Below are positions 25,830 through 33,538 of a DNA stretch of 37,440 nt, in pieces (the first letter of the stretch is position 1; the number at the start of each line of letters is the position of its first letter). The notes under the pieces were generated by a model that saw only the letters and a program-made list of their open reading frames with translations, searched no databases and was not told where the DNA came from. The stretch spans positions 1,504 through 38,943 of the forward strand of contig PMWT01000148.1 in the NCBI GenBank assembly GCA_003166025.1. Reading direction: 5' to 3'. Origin of the DNA: Acidimicrobiaceae bacterium (GTDB taxonomy: Bacteria; Actinomycetota; Acidimicrobiia; Acidimicrobiales; Palsa-688). A program made the position numbers and the translations under genes.

Positions 25830-25859
25830 GGCGCAGCCGGTTCACCCACCGGCTGCGCC
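25830..25859 (-). terminator. perfect 12-bp hairpin with the GH31 stop codon in its loop
   Basis: The arms 25830-25841 and 25848-25859 (ggcgcagccggt and its exact complement) enclose a 6-base loop. Read on the - strand, the loop is gggtga and holds the TGA of the GH31 gene. It separates GH31 from the binding-protein gene downstream. The strong G-C stem with no T-run suggests attenuation or 3'-end protection rather than a classic terminator. Confidence 0.65.
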
Positions 25860-27884
25860 TGCTGGCGGCGGGTACAGCGACGGGAGCCCTACCGCTCCAT
25901 CTCGGAGGAACACGGGTATGCGTTGAAGCGGGGCGGCGACCGTGACCCATTGGCCACCACCGTGCACCTCACGGCTGTACGCGTCGGTCCACTCCCCCCC
26001 CTCGGGGAGGTACAAGTGCCGAGACCGGGCGCCGAATTCGGTGACAGGGGCGACAAGCACGCAGGGCCCGAACAAGTACTCGTCCTCGATGTCCCAGGCG
26101 CGGGCGTCGGCGGGGAAGTCAAACCAAAGTGGCCTCATGGGCGGCGTCCCGCGTTCAGTGGCCGCGGCCATTTGCTCAAGCACGTATGGTTTTATGCGTT
26201 CTCGGAGCCGCAAAATGTCGGCCAGGATGGCATAGACCTCATCACCGTAGGACCAGACCTCGTTGGGACCGCCAGACATGGCCTGAGAAAGTGGGCTGCG
26301 GGGGAGACGGTCCCCGTGGAGCCGGAAGAGGGGGCACCACATCCCGTACTGGAACCAGCGGACAATAAGCTCACGGTACTCCGGGTTGCCGGGGTCACCT
26401 CCATGGAAGCCCCCGATGTCAGTTGACCACCATGGGATACCCGACAGGCCCACGTTGAGGCCCGCCCGGACCTGGGTCGCTAGGGACTCGAATGTGGCCG
26501 GGATATCGCCAGACCACAAAAAGGCGCCCCATCGCTGGCTTCCGGCCCACGCCGACCGCATCAGGCTTACGACGTCGTGTTCGCCGGCGGCGTGCATGCC
26601 GTCGTAAATGGTGCGCGCATGGTCGGCCGGGTAACGGTTGAGGACTTCCCTTCCCGGCCCAACAGCAAGGCGAAGGTTCTCGACGTGGCCTGGCTTTAGT
26701 TCGGGCTCGCAAGCATCTAACCAGAACAGCTTTATGCCATATTTATAGTAGTTGGCGTGTAGCTGGTCCCATACGAACTCACGAGCCTCGGGGTTGGTGG
26801 AGTCATAGAAGGCGACCGGCAGCCGGGCGCTCGCATGGCGGTCCGGCCAGTCCGCGTGATGGAGGGCGCCTCGTTCGGTGGCGATGAAATAACCGGCGTC
26901 GAACATTGTCTGGTAGTTCGACGACATCACGCTGACCGACGGCCACACCGACACCATCAGGCGCACCCCCATGGCGGACAACTCATCGACCATGGCTTGA
27001 GGGTCCGGCCATTCGCTAGGCTCAAAGCGCCAGTCGCCGAGCTGGGTCCAGTGGAAGAAGTCCGCAACGATGACGGAAAGAGGCAGGCCACGACGGCGGT
27101 ACTCTCGCGCCACCTCAAGGAGCTCCTCCTGGGTCCGGTAGCGAAGCTTTGACTGCCAGAAACCAGCGGCCCACGAAGGCAGCATGGGCGCGTGGCCGGT
27201 GACGTCGGCATAACGGGCCATGATTTGTGCCGGCGAGCCGGCGGTAACCCAATAATCGATCTGGCGAGCGCTATCCGAGACCCAACGCGTTGACGTGCGC
27301 CCAAGTTCGACCCGGCCAACGGCCGGGTTGTTCCAGAGCAAGCCATACCTGCGGTTCGACAAGAGGAAAGGGATGCTGACTTCGGCATTGCGTTGTACCA
27401 GGTCGAGCACCACGCCCTTTTGGTCCAGGCGCCCATGCGTGTGCTGGCCGAGCCCGAAGAGCCGTTCGTCGTCATAGGCGGCGAAGGACTGTTCGAGCTG
27501 CTGGTACCCGTTGCCGGTGGCGGTGAAGTTACGAGCACCTGGCCACCAAAAGTGGATCGGCTTTTCGGCCAGCAGTTCGGTACCACTATCAGTCCGAAGG
27601 AACCTGATTTGGCCCGTCGCACCGACCGCGGCGGTTATGGCCCCGACGCTTATCGTCGCTGTGCCACGCTCTTGGTTTAATACTGCTCGCGCTGGCGGTC
27701 GTGCCGTAAGGGCACCATGCCCTTCTGACAGGCCGCTGAGCGCGGCCCGGACGCGTAAGGAGTCGTTGCCCCAGGGCTCAATACGTACAAGCTCCGGCCC
27801 GGAGCGCCAGGTGAGAGCCTGATCATCGTCGATGAACCTCGGCATGGCGATCTCGTCATCAGCCTGAGGAAAAAGAGACGTCAC
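25842..27884 (-). CDS. GH31 alpha-xylosidase / alpha-glucosidase
   Basis: A 680-residue glycoside hydrolase of family 31 with no signal peptide, so probably cytoplasmic. The nucleophile is Asp390 in KLFWLDACEPE and the acid/base is Asp460 in FLWSGDIPATFESL. Other landmarks are ERLFGLGQHTHGRL, LLWNNPAVGRVELG, LPSWAAGFWQSKLRY and GLSGIPWWSTDIGGF. The WLDAxEPE form of the nucleophile motif is the one I associate with alpha-xylosidases rather than WxDMNE alpha-glucosidases. It probably trims xyloglucan- or isoprimeverose-like sugars imported by the adjacent transporter. The GTG at 27884 has gaagga about 5 bases upstream. Confidence 0.9.
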   Translation of the reverse strand: MTSLFPQADDEIAMPRFIDDDQALTWRSGPELVRIEPWGNDSLRVRAALSGLSEGHGALTARPPARAVLNQERGTATISVGAITAAVGATGQIRFLRTDSGTELLAEKPIHFWWPGARNFTATGNGYQQLEQSFAAYDDERLFGLGQHTHGRLDQKGVVLDLVQRNAEVSIPFLLSNRRYGLLWNNPAVGRVELGRTSTRWVSDSARQIDYWVTAGSPAQIMARYADVTGHAPMLPSWAAGFWQSKLRYRTQEELLEVAREYRRRGLPLSVIVADFFHWTQLGDWRFEPSEWPDPQAMVDELSAMGVRLMVSVWPSVSVMSSNYQTMFDAGYFIATERGALHHADWPDRHASARLPVAFYDSTNPEAREFVWDQLHANYYKYGIKLFWLDACEPELKPGHVENLRLAVGPGREVLNRYPADHARTIYDGMHAAGEHDVVSLMRSAWAGSQRWGAFLWSGDIPATFESLATQVRAGLNVGLSGIPWWSTDIGGFHGGDPGNPEYRELIVRWFQYGMWCPLFRLHGDRLPRSPLSQAMSGGPNEVWSYGDEVYAILADILRLRERIKPYVLEQMAAATERGTPPMRPLWFDFPADARAWDIEDEYLFGPCVLVAPVTEFGARSRHLYLPEGGEWTDAYSREVHGGGQWVTVAAPLQRIPVFLRDGAVGLPSLYPPPAGAAGG

Positions 27885-28324
27885 GGTGTCCTTCGGGTGC
27901 GTGATAGTGGTTGGGACTGCGAAAGTTCCCTATCTTCGAGCCCGCCGTGGCGGGTCATGAGCACTGTTTAAACGGCGCGCTGAGAAAAGCCTTCGACCTG
28001 GCCCATGGCAGATAGTCCTTGATCGGTCACTCTCGGGGCGACGGCCGCCCCTGACGCGGGTTCAGGCGGGAAGCCTTTTCAAAGCGCCTAGTGCTGTCAT
28101 CCCTTGCGTTCATGGTGCCCCCCCATGTCCTCAGGCCGAGCCGTTGTGGGCGCCTCAGCCAGAAGCACCGATCGCGTCATAATGCCCCCTCAGCGTGTGG
28201 ATTTCGGAGTCAAACCGCATACTGACAGGTCAAGGTACATGATGAGAGCACGCAGGTCAAGAGCTATCTAACCGGTTCGACTTCGGATGGCCTTAGGAGC
28301 CGAGTTCGGGCCCGCGGGCTTAGC
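27885..28324. other. 440-base intergenic region between lacI-type gene and GH31
   Basis: No gene is recognisable here. It should hold the promoter and operator of the GH31-ABC operon. A palindrome cccgccgtggcggg lies at 27941-27954, about 57 bases before the GH31 start, and the 8-base palindrome gtttaaac at 27966-27973. An imperfect hairpin (28045-28070) and a self-complementary gcccgcgggc near 28309 may end the lacI-type transcript. None is strong enough to name. Confidence 0.5.
27941..27954. promoter_or_regulatory. palindrome upstream of GH31 gene
   Basis: cccgccgtggcggg has 6-base arms around a 2-base centre, the size of a LacI-family half-site pair. It lies in the likely 5' untranslated or promoter region of the sugar operon. 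It does not resemble the araA palindrome in sequence. Confidence 0.3.
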
Positions 28325-29467
28325 TCACCCCGCCCGCTCATGCGCTTCGTGCCCCGGGGCCACCACGCTCCGGTCGCGCCTGGCACCAGGGTCGTCGAGA
28401 GCCCGGTCGGCGGCGTAAGGCGCGAACGGCGCGGCGGCCGTGGATTCGCGCAGGATGATCGGTAGCTGTAACAGGCGGCTAACTGGAGGGTGCGCCCGGT
28501 CTTCGAGAAGGCGGACCAAGAACCGTACGGCCTCGTCCGCCATCTCTTCGACCGGGTGGTGAGCGGCGGTCAGACGCGGGGACAGCGCCTCTGGCCATCG
28601 GGAGTCCGCCAGGGCGATAATCGAGACGTCTTGTGGTATCCGCCGCCCGGCGCTGGCCAGAGCCTGGTAGATACCCCAAAGAGCGTGGTCGTTGATGACG
28701 GCGATAGCGGTAAAGTCGCCGCCCTCGGACAGCAGGTCCTGAGTTACCCGGAGCCCCGACTCGGGGTTGACCTCGCTGTATACGACGCGGCCAGTGATAC
28801 CGAGCTCGTCGCAGGCCCGGAGGAACCCGTCCTGAGCGCGACGCGCCGGGCCGAACCCGCGGACGTACAGTTCTTCCTCGGTGTTGAACAGGACAATGCG
28901 CCGATGACGCAAATCGGCAAGGTGGCGCACAAAGGCCCGCGCTAACGCCTCGAAATCGATGTCGACCCAGGTGTAGCCGTCAGTGTGCGCGGTGCGCCCC
29001 ACTGTCACGAAGGGGACGCCGGCCGCCTGGAGGCGGTCGACACGTTGGTCCTCAAGCGAAACCTCGAGCAGTATGACCCCGTCGACGCGCTGCTCTTCGA
29101 TGAGGCGGGCGAAGACCTGGCGCTCTTCAAGCGAGGTTGACACGAGCACGTCATAGTCGGCAGCCTGTGCGCCCTGGACCACACACGCGATGAAGTCGAC
29201 AGCAAAAGATGAGAGCGCACTTCCTTGGGGAGGGATGAGCAAGCCGATCGTATTTGTCCGCCCATGGGCGAGAGCCCGGGCGGATGCGTTGGCTCGGTAG
29301 CCATGCATCTTGATCGCCGCTTCCAGCCGCGCTCGGGTGGCAAGTGACACGGGCCGCTTGCCCGAGAGGAAAGCAGACACTGTGGCGGGCGACACACCGG
29401 CCTGTCGAGCAATGTCGCGCATGCTGACCCGAGGGCTGCCGTGCCTTGGGTTATCGGCCTGTACCAT
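28325..29467 (-). CDS. LacI family transcriptional regulator
   Basis: A 380-residue repressor. The N-terminal helix-turn-helix and hinge helix are clear: VSMRDIARQAGVSPATVSAF, followed by LSGKRPVSLATRARLEAAI and YRANASARALAHGRTNTIGLL. The periplasmic-binding-protein-like effector domain runs to the end (YDVLVSTSLEERQ, DGVILLEVS, VGRTAHTDGYTWVDIDF, AIAVINDHALWGIYQAL). I start at the ATG at 29467, which has aaaggag 5 bases upstream; the longer open frame is not homologous. It is the first gene of the - strand sugar locus and probably represses it in the absence of the sugar. Confidence 0.92.
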   Translation of the reverse strand: MVQADNPRHGSPRVSMRDIARQAGVSPATVSAFLSGKRPVSLATRARLEAAIKMHGYRANASARALAHGRTNTIGLLIPPQGSALSSFAVDFIACVVQGAQAADYDVLVSTSLEERQVFARLIEEQRVDGVILLEVSLEDQRVDRLQAAGVPFVTVGRTAHTDGYTWVDIDFEALARAFVRHLADLRHRRIVLFNTEEELYVRGFGPARRAQDGFLRACDELGITGRVVYSEVNPESGLRVTQDLLSEGGDFTAIAVINDHALWGIYQALASAGRRIPQDVSIIALADSRWPEALSPRLTAAHHPVEEMADEAVRFLVRLLEDRAHPPVSRLLQLPIILRESTAAAPFAPYAADRALDDPGARRDRSVVAPGHEAHERAG

Positions 29468-29525
29468 GGGGCTCCTTTCATGCCACCTGTCGGACGGCTG
29501 GTGTCTGCAACCATGGTGAACGACC

Positions 29526-29543
29526 TTGGTAACCGGTGGTCCA
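29526..29543. promoter_or_regulatory. imperfect palindrome upstream of lacI-type gene
   Basis: ttggtaaccggtggtcca is centred on accggt and lies about 60-75 bases before the regulator's start. Only about five of nine positions match across the centre. It may be an autoregulatory operator, but the evidence is weak. Confidence 0.2.
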
Positions 29544-29645
29544 TGATATGCGCTGGACGACTGGCCCTTGACAGATAACAAGTTGGAAATGCAACACGAT
29601 CTCCACGACAATCGGCGCGGGGAGCCGCTCGCGGCCTTTCGTCCG

Positions 29646-30017
29646 TCAGTGCTCCGGCCAAGGCTGTTGCTCTGGCAACAAGTTGGACGAGCGTTCGGGC
29701 GAGATGACGGGCCACTCGATCTTCACGCGTCCCTCCACCTCGGGGTGCTCTTGTAGCCAGGAGTAGGCGAACGAGCATTCCGGGACGACGATAAGACTGC
29801 CGGCGACGGCCGCCTCCACCGCGGCTGCGACCAACCGCCCGCCCTGTCCCTGGCTGCGCAGAGCTTCGGGCACCACCGTGTGGGCCAACACCAGTCTCTG
29901 GCCCTCTCGCCGGTACATCAAGCGCCCTCGGCCCCCGTTGGCACCGGCTTCGAAGCGGTGCTCGGCTGGGTTGTCGATGACGGCATCCGGTCCGCCAGAA
30001 GATGGCATTGGCCCCAT
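29646..30017 (-). CDS. small GNAT-fold N-acetyltransferase
   Basis: A protein of about 123 residues of the short GNAT type (YidJ/YjdJ-like). The sequence DNPAEHRFEA, then GRLMYRREGQRLVLAHTVVPEALRSQGQGGRLVAAAVEAA, holds the acetyl-CoA-binding (R/Q)xxGxG/A loop as SQGQGG, and LIVVPECSFAYSWLQEHPE is the usual ending. Substrate is unknown. The start may be the ATG at 30017 or that at 30008. The gene is 47 bases downstream of the radical SAM gene on the same strand, so it is probably the third gene of that operon. Confidence 0.85.
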   Translation of the reverse strand: MGPMPSSGGPDAVIDNPAEHRFEAGANGGRGRLMYRREGQRLVLAHTVVPEALRSQGQGGRLVAAAVEAAVAGSLIVVPECSFAYSWLQEHPEVEGRVKIEWPVISPERSSNLLPEQQPWPEH

Positions 30018-30064
30018 CCTGGCGGATCCCGTGCAGAACGCCGGCAGGGCCGGCGCGGCGGACC

Positions 30065-31450
30065 TCAGACGAACGGCGCCAGCGGGGCGAGTTGAGCCTC
30101 GGTTGGTTCGGAACAGCAAAACCAGGGCTCGGTGAGCCGGGCCCGCTCGCCCTCAGGACCGGCCGAAACCGCCCCCCGGGGCGGTGGCGCCGGTGCTTCG
30201 GGCACGTACGAGCGGACCAGCGCCTCGACCTGAGCGAAGGTCTCCTCCGGGCCCTGCCCGATCCCCGCCTCGACCAGGGCCGCGACCTCCACCTGGAGGT
30301 GGTCGACGGCCGGGTCGGGATGGGACCAGTTCCAACCCAGCCGAGCCGGGTCGTAACCAGCCAGATGGGCGGTCATGGCCGGTCCGGCCAAGAGCAGCGA
30401 ACCGTCGGGCACGAGCAGGCGCACGCTGTACTGCACGGGGTCGACGTTGGCCACCAGGTCGTGGGCCACCACGAAGTCGACCAGTCCCACCACGTCGTCC
30501 AGCGTCGTCCAGGGCGTGAACGGCAGCCACGACGGTCGCACTTCGATGCCATGAGCCCGCAGGGCGATCACCACCTCCGACATGTCGGCCACCGTGTGGC
30601 CCTTGTCCAGGACGGCGAGTATGCGGTCGTTGACCGACTCGAAGGCGCTGACCACGAAGGCGCAACCGGCCTCGGCCAGCTCGGGGAGCACCTCGGGGTA
30701 GCGCAACAGGTGCTCGACCTTGATGGTGGCATCGAAGGTGGTCCCCGGGTAATGGTCATGCACGGCGGCCATGACCCTGCGGGCATGGTGGGGGGCATTG
30801 AGGAAGTCGGGGTCGGCGAAACTGATGTGGCGGGCACCGGCGGCCACCAGCTGGTGGATATCGGCCAGGACGACGTCCTCGGCCACCGGACGGACGCGCC
30901 CGTCGTAGACGACCGGGACCGGGCAGTGCCGGCAGCGGTGCGAGCAGCCCCGGCTGGCGGCCACAGAACCGACGAGACGCAGCTCCCCGTCGACGGCCAG
31001 GTGGGCGTAGCGGCCGAGATCAGGCAGGAACCGACGCTCGGGCACCCGGGCGTCGAAGCGTCCCAACTGGACGGCCGCACCGGCGTCGGCGCCGCCGGCC
31101 CAGGCCACCACCCCGGGTTCGAACTCGCCGGCGACAATGGCGTCGCCCCGCCCGCCCGCCGTCAGATCCGCGGCCGCCACCGCGTACAGGCCGAAGAAGC
31201 AGAGGGGCAGGCCGGCCCGCCGCCCCCTCACGCCACCCGCCACCCGGACGGCCAGGCGCATGGCCGTGTGCATTGGCACCGACAGGGCGACCCCTTCGGC
31301 CCAGTCGACATCGTCGACCGAGAGCATGTCGACCGCCACGTCGGCGCAGCGCACCTCGTGGCCCGCGGCCAGTAGAGACGCTGTAGCCGAGGCCACCGAC
31401 AGGGGTTGGTGGCCCAGCTCGTAGGTGGACACCACCAGGACCTTCACCAA
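30065..31450 (-). CDS. B12-binding-type radical SAM protein with CCSEP tail
   Basis: A 461-residue radical SAM enzyme. The N-terminal 130 residues (KVLVVSTYELGHQPLSVASA and ADVAVDMLSVD) have the B12-binding-domain layout, although the DxHxxG cobalamin motif is not visible. The 4Fe-4S motif is Cys169-x3-Cys173-x2-Cys176 (RGCSHRCRHCPVP), followed by the TIM-barrel segments ISFADPDFLNAP, KVEHLLRYPEVLPELAEAG and SAFESVNDRILAVLDKGH. The C-terminus ends with WFCCSEPTEAQLAPLAP (Cys445-Cys446-Ser-Glu-Pro). This matches a family named for a CUAEP/CCAEP tail, in which some members carry selenocysteine; here both positions are Cys. The reaction is unknown. It lies in an operon with an ATP-grasp gene. 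Confidence 0.85.
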   Translation of the reverse strand: MVKVLVVSTYELGHQPLSVASATASLLAAGHEVRCADVAVDMLSVDDVDWAEGVALSVPMHTAMRLAVRVAGGVRGRRAGLPLCFFGLYAVAAADLTAGGRGDAIVAGEFEPGVVAWAGGADAGAAVQLGRFDARVPERRFLPDLGRYAHLAVDGELRLVGSVAASRGCSHRCRHCPVPVVYDGRVRPVAEDVVLADIHQLVAAGARHISFADPDFLNAPHHARRVMAAVHDHYPGTTFDATIKVEHLLRYPEVLPELAEAGCAFVVSAFESVNDRILAVLDKGHTVADMSEVVIALRAHGIEVRPSWLPFTPWTTLDDVVGLVDFVVAHDLVANVDPVQYSVRLLVPDGSLLLAGPAMTAHLAGYDPARLGWNWSHPDPAVDHLQVEVAALVEAGIGQGPEETFAQVEALVRSYVPEAPAPPPRGAVSAGPEGERARLTEPWFCCSEPTEAQLAPLAPFV

Positions 31451-31528
31451 TCGAGCCTATGCCAACCGCCACCGGTCGTGCTCGTCCGGCGACGGCCCCG
31501 GCGGGCCGGGTGGCCCATGTTCGCCCGA

Positions 31529-32743
31529 TCAGGCGCCGGGACGGACGACGACGTCAAGGGCCGCCTCGGCCCGGCGCAGGGCGAGCTCGACATCCGCCGG
31601 CGTCGCGCCCCGCGCGAAGACAAACCCCAGGTACCGGTCACCCTCAGGCAGGGGCACCACCGCTCGGCCGCGGGCGATGCTGATCTCGAGGCCGACCACG
31701 CCGTCCACGGCCAGGGCCTCGGCTTGGCCGGACACCCTCTCGAGCACACCGCCGGCCCGGATAGGCAGCATCATCACCCCTGAAGCTTGAGCCTCGCGGC
31801 GTAGCCCGTCGAGGCCGGCGCCGACGGCATGGCGCACGATGACCTCCTCGAGGCTGACGCCCGCCCCGAAGCGCAACGCTCGGGCGCACAGGCCCCCGAT
31901 CGAGCGAGCCGCCACCTCGATGACCACCGGCCGACCGTCCCTACCGACGCGCAGCTCGGCATGTACAGGGCCTTCTCGCAGCCCCAGTGCCGCCACCGCC
32001 GCGGCCACGGTCCCGGCTATGGAGGCCTGGACCGGGCCGGACTGACGGGAGGGGGTGACATAGATCGTCTCTTCGAAGAAAGGCCCATCGAGCGGGTCAG
32101 GCTTATCGAACACAGCCAACACCTGAAGGGCCCCGCCCACCAGGAGGGCCTCGACGGCCACCTCGGTCCCGGGGACGAAGGCCTCCACCAGGAGGGGCTC
32201 GACGGGCCCGACTATGGCCCGGGCCCGTTCGGCGGCGGCCTCGGCCTCGACCTCGTCATCGGCCCGGATGACGCCCTGGCTTCCCGATCGCGAGACCGGC
32301 TTGACCACGCAGGGGTAGCCGATCTGGGCGGCGGCGGCCGCCACGCTCTCAGACGGTGGGACGACCCGGTACGCGGGTTGGGCTACGGCACCGGCGGCCA
32401 AACGGGCTCGCAGGGCAGCCTTGTCACGGGTGGCAGCCACGGCGTCGACAGGGTTGTGGGCAAACCCCAGACGGGCCGCCGCAGCAGCGGCCACGACCAG
32501 GCCCTGGTCGTCGACGGCCAGCACGGCGTCCAGCGCCAGACGGTCATGCAGAGCGGCGATGACCTGCACCGCGGCGACGACGTTCTCCAGGGGGACGACG
32601 ACGGCCCGGTCTCCCATGGCCCCGGCCATGGCTTGGCGTCGTGGGGAACCCACGACGACGTCGACGTCGAGGCGCCTGGCGGCGTCCAGGAAATCCTTGG
32701 CCCGGTAGGTCTCAGTGGGCAAGAGGAGAAGAACGCGGGCCAC
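31529..32743 (-). CDS. ATP-grasp ligase-like protein
   Basis: A protein of about 404 residues with an ATP-grasp fold, the class that joins a carboxylate to an amine or thiol via an acyl phosphate. The pre-grasp domain is at 1-95 (VLLLLPTETYRAKDFLDAA, then AVDDQGLVVAAAAAARLG). The ATP-grasp core shows CVVKPVSRSGSQGV (Lys148), EAFVPGTEVAVEALL, HAELRVGRDGRPVVIEVAARSIGG. The last motif has Ala where the usual ExN metal-binding Asn sits (Glu276-Val-Ala-Ala-Arg280). I place the start at the GTG at 32743, although the purine-rich agggga touches it; an ATG at 32788 would overlap the divergent nfu start. First gene of the operon with the radical SAM gene. Confidence 0.85.
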   Translation of the reverse strand: MARVLLLLPTETYRAKDFLDAARRLDVDVVVGSPRRQAMAGAMGDRAVVVPLENVVAAVQVIAALHDRLALDAVLAVDDQGLVVAAAAAARLGFAHNPVDAVAATRDKAALRARLAAGAVAQPAYRVVPPSESVAAAAAQIGYPCVVKPVSRSGSQGVIRADDEVEAEAAAERARAIVGPVEPLLVEAFVPGTEVAVEALLVGGALQVLAVFDKPDPLDGPFFEETIYVTPSRQSGPVQASIAGTVAAAVAALGLREGPVHAELRVGRDGRPVVIEVAARSIGGLCARALRFGAGVSLEEVIVRHAVGAGLDGLRREAQASGVMMLPIRAGGVLERVSGQAEALAVDGVVGLEISIARGRAVVPLPEGDRYLGFVFARGATPADVELALRRAEAALDVVVRPGA

Positions 32744-32786
32744 TCCCCTAGGATGGCGCGCTACCGACCGCGATGGGGACAAAGCC

Positions 32787-33443
32787 ATGACTGACGACGG
32801 TCCCGACGAGGCGCCGGTCCTTACACTTACAGATAAAGCGCTTGCCAAGGTGCTGGAGTTGCGCCGCGACGAGGGAAAGGTGGCCGAGTCGCTGGCCCTG
32901 TGGGTCGAGATCAGTGGGACGGTCGGCGACGCCTACACATACGACATGTACTTCCAGGCCGCTCGGGACGCCGGGCCCGACGCCTGGACCGGGTCCCAGG
33001 CGGGCCTGACCATCGTGGTCCCCGCGACTAGCGCGCCGAACATGGTGGGCTCGGTGCTCGATCTCAACCGTGACCTCCTGGCCGGGGGTATGAGCATCCG
33101 CAACCCCAACCACCCGCCGGTGCCCCGGGCCAGCCCGACCATGACCGGGCCGCCGCCGGACCTGAGCGGCGACGTGGCCCAGCGCGTCATCCAGGTGCTC
33201 GACGCCCAGATCAACCCGTCCATCGCCGCCCACGGGGGCCGGGCCGACCTCGTAGCGGTGCAAGACGGGGCCGCCTATCTCCGCCTCAGCGGCGGGTGTG
33301 CCGGCTGCGGTATGGCGGCGGTCACTCTCAGCCAAGGGATCGAGGTAGCCATCAAGCAATCGGTGCCCGAGATCGTCCGCATCGTCGATGTGACCGACCA
33401 CGCCGCCGGCACCAACCCGTATTACGAGCCGGCCAAGAAATGA
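32787..33443 (+). CDS. NfuA-like Fe-S cluster carrier
   Basis: A 218-residue Fe-S biogenesis protein. The N-terminal 105 residues resemble an A-type (IscA/HesB) scaffold that has lost its cysteines (LTLTDKALAKVLELRRDEGK, SVLDLNRDLLAGGMSIRNPN). The C-terminal NifU domain (about 125-205) holds the cluster motif Cys171-x2-Cys174 in GGCAGCGMAAVTL. It would deliver 4Fe-4S clusters to client enzymes. It diverges from the ATP-grasp/radical SAM operon with only 43 bases between starts, so its clients may include that radical SAM enzyme. The ATG at 32787 follows a gggacaaag sequence. Confidence 0.9.
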   Translation: MTDDGPDEAPVLTLTDKALAKVLELRRDEGKVAESLALWVEISGTVGDAYTYDMYFQAARDAGPDAWTGSQAGLTIVVPATSAPNMVGSVLDLNRDLLAGGMSIRNPNHPPVPRASPTMTGPPPDLSGDVAQRVIQVLDAQINPSIAAHGGRADLVAVQDGAAYLRLSGGCAGCGMAAVTLSQGIEVAIKQSVPEIVRIVDVTDHAAGTNPYYEPAKK

Positions 33444-33458
33444 CCGGCCAAGAAATGA
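33429..33458. repeat. 15-bp tandem duplication at the nfu stop codon
   Basis: ccggccaagaaatga occurs twice in a row (33429-33443 and 33444-33458). The first copy holds the real stop codon. A further imperfect tandem pattern around gagcaccttc follows at about 33480-33525. Confidence 0.85.
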
Positions 33459-33538
33459 TGGGCAGCACGCCCGGGTAGCGCACCTTCACCTTCATCGAGC
33501 ACCTTCAGCGAGCACCTTCGTCGAGCCATGAACCGGGC

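Noticed and set aside
27966-27973. gtttaaac as an operator
   Set aside because: An isolated 8-base palindrome without extended symmetry; too short to call.
28268-28290. T-arm-like ccggttcgacttcgg
   Set aside because: Only four of five stem pairs form and no matching acceptor or anticodon arm lies upstream.
29568-30135. Short + strand ORFs opposite the GNAT gene
   Set aside because: Shadows of the acetyltransferase and radical SAM genes; composition is Arg/Pro-rich.
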